DNA from: Bacteroidales bacterium
GTDB lineage: Bacteria; Bacteroidota; Bacteroidia; Bacteroidales; UBA12077
Assembly: GCA_030643125.1 (NCBI GenBank)
Contig: DAOWML010000043.1
Coordinates: 1 to 11,002 of the forward strand
Direction of reading: 5' to 3'
DNA length: 11,002 bases
The position numbers and the translations under genes were made by a program. The notes under the pieces were generated by a model. It was not told the DNA's origin. It saw only the letters and a program-made list of their open reading frames with translations, and did not search any database. Each line of letters starts with the position of its first letter. Within the stretch, counting starts at the first letter, position 1. Shown piece by piece: positions 7,415-11,002 of the stretch.

Positions 7415-9319
7415 CTATGGATTTATTTTTAAACTACCCCATGTATTTTTAAGGTCAACGCTAATATTAGTTTCAGGAGTTTGTTCTTTGTTATTAATCA
7501 TAATAGATTTTACGCCAACTTGTTCCTTCAAATAATCTGATAATTCTTTATAAGTAACATCTCCTTTTGTATCCTGAAGCTTCTTAAGCAAATAATAGGT
7601 AAACATTCCATGTTGTTTTTCTTTATGCGGCAACGAAGACTGATCACCACTACTTGCTGCGAAAACAACCATGTTACCTCTAAAAATATTTTCTTTGGGT
7701 TTTACTTTTACACCACGTGCCGCAACTAATCCCTGATTACGAGCACCGCCACTAAAACAGGCATCTAAAAATACGGTAACCCGCAAGGTTGGATATTCAG
7801 TTAACTTGGCATAAACATCGCTTAATTTTAATGCAAATTCAAGATCGGATCCACTTACATCTACAGGGATTAAATGAGGTTCTTGTGTTTTTTCATCAGG
7901 GAACCCATGTCCTGCGTAATAAAAGAAAATTTCCGCTTTCCCATTAGTAACGTTTGCAATCATGTTAATTTTATTAAGATCACGATGCATTTGAATAGCT
8001 CTTGCATTTGTGTTGAAAATGATATTTTCTTCAGGAATACCCAACACATGAATTGCATATTGTTTAAATATCTCGGCATCACGTTCAGCAAAATCAACAT
8101 CAGATTCCGATCTTAAGTTTGTTTGATATGAGCTGTAATCTTCGTTCCCAACTATTAAGGCATATCGGTTTGGATTAGGTTTTATTCCCATAGATTTAAT
8201 CTGATCAACATCAATAATCGCAGGAGCGACTACAACCGGAGTTGAATATGTAGTAACAGGAGCTGTATATTGAGTTTTTGCAGGCTCGGTTTTTGTCTGT
8301 ACATTAGTTTCGACTACATACGTAGTAGGTTTCTTTTCTGTATAAGTTTTCTGAACGAATTGTGTGCCGGCAATCCCCAGGTTAGATATATCCCAAATAT
8401 TTAAATCATAAGTAAAATCTGATGTAATAATTCTTTTGCCATCAGGACTAAAATTAGCGGCTATTACTTTGTCTCTTTGTCTATCGGAAGCATGGAGCAT
8501 TTTGCCGGTTTTAACTTCCCAAAGAATAAAGAACTTGTCGTATCCTCCACTTAATAAATATTGGCCATCACCACTAAAAGTAATGTATTGTAATATATGT
8601 TTATGTCCAAGAAGGCTTTTTTGTAAAATTCCATTTTTCCAAATATTTATCTTTTTATCATCACCACCACTTGCCAGTATTTGTCCATTAGGACTATATG
8701 CTACATTTCTAACCCAGCCATGGTGTGCCTTTGGTATTGTGCGAATTTCAGTACCTCCGGGGATACTCCATTCTTTTATAGTTTGATCTGCACCACACGA
8801 TGCAAGTTTTTTTCCATCAGGACTAAAAGTAACTGACGAAACCTGGTCGCGATGACCTTTTAAATTACGAATAAAAATACCTTGATTTAAATCCCAAAGT
8901 TTTACCATTTTGTCAATACTTCCTGTGGCAATATATCTTCCATCAGGACTAATATCTAAAGAAAGGATATGATCGCGATGACCTTTCATTTCGCGAACCA
9001 TGTTACCCGTTTTGTAATCCCAAACCCGAACCCTTTCGGTACGACCCGCTGAAACCAGATATCGGGCATCGGGAGTAAATTTTAGAGCTAAAGGCCAGTC
9101 ACGGTTAATAAGTTCGTTTATAATATTTCCGGTTTTTGCATCCCATATAATAATTTTATCGTCAACACCTCCTGTAGCAATATATTTTCCATCAGGACTA
9201 TATGCCGAACAAAGAATCTTATGTCCTCGTTTAATAAAAGTTGTAGATTTATTTACCTGGGCTACGCTTGTTATAGAAAACAAGATTAATATGCTTAGAC
9301 TTAGTATTTTTGTTTTCAT
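7415..9319 (-). CDS. Exported WD40-propeller / caspase-like (peptidase C14) protein
   Basis: 634 residues. A signal peptide covers about 1-20 (cleavage likely after SVA, before QVNK; no lipobox cysteine). Seven WD40 repeats of about 42 residues fill 32-315, enough for one closed propeller; most have GH near the start, SPDG in the middle and a WD/WE end. A Thr/Val/Pro-rich linker (about 318-370) leads to a caspase-fold domain (about 384-610) that begins RYALIVGNEDY. The catalytic dyad is visible: H471 in YYAGHG and C521 in DACFSGG. Conserved AASSGDQ and a QTPE motif follow, so it looks active. There is no T9SS sorting domain and no membrane segment, so a periplasmic location is inferred. WD40-caspase fusions are known in bacteria, but substrates and P1 preference cannot be read here. 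The gene stands alone, convergent with porZ and divergent from recO. Base composition resembles its neighbours. Confidence 0.92.
   Translation of the reverse strand: MKTKILSLSILILFSITSVAQVNKSTTFIKRGHKILCSAYSPDGKYIATGGVDDKIIIWDAKTGNIINELINRDWPLALKFTPDARYLVSAGRTERVRVWDYKTGNMVREMKGHRDHILSLDISPDGRYIATGSIDKMVKLWDLNQGIFIRNLKGHRDQVSSVTFSPDGKKLASCGADQTIKEWSIPGGTEIRTIPKAHHGWVRNVAYSPNGQILASGGDDKKINIWKNGILQKSLLGHKHILQYITFSGDGQYLLSGGYDKFFILWEVKTGKMLHASDRQRDKVIAANFSPDGKRIITSDFTYDLNIWDISNLGIAGTQFVQKTYTEKKPTTYVVETNVQTKTEPAKTQYTAPVTTYSTPVVVAPAIIDVDQIKSMGIKPNPNRYALIVGNEDYSSYQTNLRSESDVDFAERDAEIFKQYAIHVLGIPEENIIFNTNARAIQMHRDLNKINMIANVTNGKAEIFFYYAGHGFPDEKTQEPHLIPVDVSGSDLEFALKLSDVYAKLTEYPTLRVTVFLDACFSGGARNQGLVAARGVKVKPKENIFRGNMVVFAASSGDQSSLPHKEKQHGMFTYYLLKKLQDTKGDVTYKELSDYLKEQVGVKSIMINNKEQTPETNISVDLKNTWGSLKINP
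8439..9200 (-). repeat. Seven-unit WD40 codon repeat
   Basis: A 12-base core, CCATCAGGACTA on the plus strand (reverse-coding Ser-Pro-Asp-Gly), recurs inside the WD40 region. Exact copies start at 8439, 8814, 8940 and 9189. Variant copies start at 8565 (Ser-Gly-Asp-Gly), 8685 (Ser-Pro-Asn-Gly) and 9066 (Thr-Pro-Asp-Ala). Spacings are 126, 120, 129, 126, 126 and 123 bases, one protein repeat each. It is a within-gene repeat, not a mobile or intergenic one. Confidence 0.85.
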
Positions 9320-9389
9320 ATTACATGAATATTTAAGTTCTTTTCAATCAAAAAGTTATATAAAACAGTGTTAAGGTTAAACAAAAGTG

Positions 9390-9423
9390 CAAATAATATA
9401 CCACTTTTTAATCCCGAAGTCAA
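9390..9423 (-). promoter_or_regulatory. Possible promoter of the WD40-caspase gene
   Basis: On the minus strand TTG (9423-9421), a 20-base spacer and TATATTATTTG (9400-9390) resemble a -33/-7 pair, although the -7 has one extra base relative to TAnnTTTG. The leader to the ATG at 9319 would be about 65 bases. Weak support only. Confidence 0.22.
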
Positions 9424-9521
9424 GTTTATTTGATTAAATATTATTTATTGTTGATTATCAGAAGGGAGGAACAGGTTAATATTTTATTTATTTAAAATCA
9501 AAATTTAAGCAAAAGATTAGA

Positions 9522-9529
9522 TATTTTTG
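9522..9529 (+). promoter_or_regulatory. Possible -7 promoter element for recO
   Basis: TATTTTTG is an exact match to TAnnTTTG, 22 bases before the recO ATG. No good TTG is found at the expected -33 distance, so the assignment rests on the -7 match and position alone. The rest of the 232-base spacer between the WD40-caspase gene and recO (9320-9551) shows no gene. Confidence 0.35.
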
Positions 9530-9551
9530 TATTGAACGTTAAGCTAATTAA

Positions 9552-10277
9552 ATGCTGTATAAAACCAGGGGAATAGTTTTAAATCACATTAAATATTCCG
9601 AAACAAGTGTAATTGCAACTATTTACACAGAAAGTTTTGGCAGACAATCATACATAATAAATGGAGTTAGAAGTAAAAAAGCTAAGATTAAAGCGAATAT
9701 TTTTCAGCCTCTTTTTTTACTAAATATGGAGGTTTATCATAAACCAAAAAGAGATCTTCAAAGGCTTAAAGAAATTCAAAATGCGTTTGTTTTTAGTGCT
9801 TTGCCTTACGATCTAAGAAAAAGCACTTTAGCCATATTTATTGCTGAAATTTTGTATAAAACTATTCAGGAACAAGAACCAAATCATGAACTTTTCGAAT
9901 ATTTGTTTAATTCTATTCAATTGCTTGATTTAAAAGAAAAGGGATTGTCTGGTTTCCATATTTATTTTCTTATTCATTTAACAAAGTACCTGGGTTTCTT
10001 CCCAAATAATAATCATTCTGAAACAAATTGCTATTTTGATTTAAAAGCAGGCAGTTTTATGCAAATAAAACCTATGTATCCTTTTTGTTTAGATAAAAAT
10101 CAGAGCGTAATTTTTAACAAGATGCTTAAATTTTCAGAGGATCAGCATGAGGATTGTAAAATGGGATATAAGGAACGAATTCAACTGTTAGAAAAAATAC
10201 TTGAATATTATGTTTTACATATTGAAGGTGTAAAAAGTATTAAATCTCTGGATGTTTTTAAAGAGGTTTTTCATTAA
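9552..10277 (+). CDS. recO: DNA repair protein RecO
   Basis: 241 residues, normal for RecO. The first ~80 residues form the OB-fold: YKTRGIVLNHIKYSETS is the typical start, followed by YTESFGRQSYIINGVRS and a KKAK-rich stretch, matching the family's DNA-binding N-terminus. The remainder (about 82-235) is the mostly helical C-terminal domain. RecO acts in the RecF pathway, annealing complementary strands and helping RecR load RecA on SSB-coated single-stranded DNA at gaps. The paired CxxC zinc site found in many RecO proteins is absent: only isolated cysteines C160, C179 and C202 occur. The ATG at 9552 gives the expected N-terminus with nothing upstream. The GH3-family gene follows after 108 bases on the same strand. 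Identification is by recalled family pattern, as RecO has no catalytic motif. Confidence 0.9.
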   Translation: MLYKTRGIVLNHIKYSETSVIATIYTESFGRQSYIINGVRSKKAKIKANIFQPLFLLNMEVYHKPKRDLQRLKEIQNAFVFSALPYDLRKSTLAIFIAEILYKTIQEQEPNHELFEYLFNSIQLLDLKEKGLSGFHIYFLIHLTKYLGFFPNNNHSETNCYFDLKAGSFMQIKPMYPFCLDKNQSVIFNKMLKFSEDQHEDCKMGYKERIQLLEKILEYYVLHIEGVKSIKSLDVFKEVFH

Positions 10278-10333
10278 TTAACAAATTTTATTAAATCATA
10301 TTTTATTATTTATTAATAAAACTAAATATTGAT

Positions 10334-10341
10334 TATATTTG
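10334..10341 (+). promoter_or_regulatory. Possible -7 promoter element for the GH3-family gene
   Basis: TATATTTG matches TAnnTTTG exactly, 44 bases before the ATG at 10386. No convincing TTG lies at the -33 distance. It would make the gene transcriptionally independent of recO. Confidence 0.3.
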
Positions 10342-10385
10342 GTTTTGTATTTTACCAATTGTTGAATTTTTATCCTACATCCTAA

Positions 10386-11002
10386 ATGCAGATTATTAAT
10401 TCCATAGTAACCTGGTTAAATTTTAAACGATTATATCAAATCGATTTATTCAAAAAATATCCTTATGATGCCCAACGTGAGGTGCTTTTTAATTTAACAG
10501 ACATAGCTAAAAAGACAGAATTTGGAGAAAAATATGATTTTAAATCGATAGATAGTGTAGAAAAGTTCCAGGATAGAGTACCCGTACGTTCTTACGAAGA
10601 TTTTAAACCATATATCGATCGATTATTAAAAGGTGAACAAAATGTATTATGGCCAACAGATATAAAATGGTTTGCAAAATCTTCCGGTACAACAAATGAC
10701 AAAAGCAAATTTATACCAGTTTCCAAAGAAACCCTTGAAGACGTACATTTCCGGGGAGGGAAAGATGTTCTGGCTTTATATACAAACAATTACCCGGAAA
10801 CGGGTTTGTTTAAAGGAAAAGGATTAACTCTCGGAGGTAGTCACCAGATAAATAAGATAAATAATGAATCTTTTTATGGTGATTTATCGGCAATTTTAAT
10901 TGAGAATCTTCCGTTCTGGACATATTTTATTAAAACTCCTAATCAGGAAATTGCTCTTATGAGCGAGTGGGAAGAGAAACTGGATAAAATTGCCAGTGCA
11001 AC
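10386..11002 (+). CDS. GH3-family adenylate-forming enzyme (N-terminal part, runs off right edge)
   Basis: An open frame of 205 codons from the ATG at 10386 reaches the window edge; full-length GH3 proteins are about 500 residues or more, so well over half is missing. The N-terminus follows the GH3 pattern: helices, then VPVRSYEDFKPYIDR (65-79) and the nucleotide-binding loop FAKSSGTTNDKSKFIPVS (96-113), the family's version of the adenylate-forming P-loop; then LTLGGSHQ (147-154). GH3 enzymes adenylate a carboxylic acid with ATP and usually pass it to an amino acid; plant members conjugate auxin or jasmonate. Bacterial substrates are largely unknown, so annotation names mentioning auxin should not be taken as function. 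No signal peptide is seen, so it is cytosolic. Whether the later active-site motifs are intact cannot be seen here. Confidence 0.9.
   Translation, partial: MQIINSIVTWLNFKRLYQIDLFKKYPYDAQREVLFNLTDIAKKTEFGEKYDFKSIDSVEKFQDRVPVRSYEDFKPYIDRLLKGEQNVLWPTDIKWFAKSSGTTNDKSKFIPVSKETLEDVHFRGGKDVLALYTNNYPETGLFKGKGLTLGGSHQINKINNESFYGDLSAILIENLPFWTYFIKTPNQEIALMSEWEEKLDKIASA

Noticed and set aside
7874..8116. Plus-strand open frame of 80 codons
   Set aside because: Antisense to the caspase catalytic domain; no independent evidence of coding.
8436..8786. Plus-strand open frame of 116 codons
   Set aside because: Antisense to the WD40 repeats; its apparent repetition comes from the WD40 codons.
9461..9470. 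Purine-rich Shine-Dalgarno-like stretch GAAGGGAGGA
   Set aside because: No start codon follows at a usable distance; recO begins about 80 bases later and Bacteroidota rarely use such sites.
10301..10321. Hairpin TTTTATT / AATAAAA after recO
   Set aside because: The stem is purely A-T with no T-tract after it, as expected by chance in such AT-rich DNA; too weak to call a terminator.
10592..10789. Minus-strand open frame of 65 codons
   Set aside because: Antisense to the GH3 nucleotide-binding region.
1..11002. Defence island or mobile element, suggested by the caspase and the nucleotide cyclase
   Set aside because: The caspase has an export signal, the cyclase is a membrane receptor with a large periplasmic sensor, neighbours are housekeeping genes, and no transposase, integrase, attachment repeats or tRNA are present.

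Overview
The window looks like chromosomal DNA of an AT-rich member of the Bacteroidota, probably Bacteroidales or a relative. The grounds are a PorZ-type protein of the type IX secretion system (T9SS) ending in a C-terminal sorting domain, a Y_Y_Y/two-component-propeller sensor, WD40-caspase and GH3-family proteins, no Shine-Dalgarno sequences at the starts, and matches to the Bacteroidota -7 promoter motif TAnnTTTG. The genus cannot be fixed from the sequence.

Layout. Bases 1-3471 (minus strand) hold most of one very large gene, open for 1157 codons and running off the left edge. It encodes an exported beta-propeller sensor with a Y_Y_Y domain, one membrane helix, a class III adenylate cyclase domain and the start of an HD phosphohydrolase domain. 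A 100-base divergent spacer separates it from a tandem universal-stress protein gene (3572-4402, plus). That gene ends at a clear hairpin/T-tract terminator, immediately followed by rdgB/HAM1 (start re-assigned to 4470) and then porZ (5095-7386). Facing porZ, only 28 bases away, is a minus-strand gene for an exported seven-repeat WD40 protein fused to a caspase-like (C14) peptidase (7415-9319). A 232-base divergent spacer leads to recO (9552-10277, plus) and the first 205 codons of a GH3-family adenylate-forming enzyme (10386 to the right edge).

How the genes may work together. rdgB (nucleotide-pool sanitation), recO (recombinational repair) and porZ (cell-surface secretion) are core Bacteroidota functions. 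The two genes that stand out are envelope proteins in which a beta-propeller is joined to an effector. One is a periplasmic propeller wired through the membrane to cAMP synthesis, with a possible cAMP-destroying HD domain on the same chain. The other is a periplasmic WD40 propeller wired to a caspase-like protease. No mobile element, CRISPR array, tRNA or rRNA is visible. I see no convincing defence island. The cyclase-HD sensor and the exported WD40-caspase are the best candidates for little-characterised biology.
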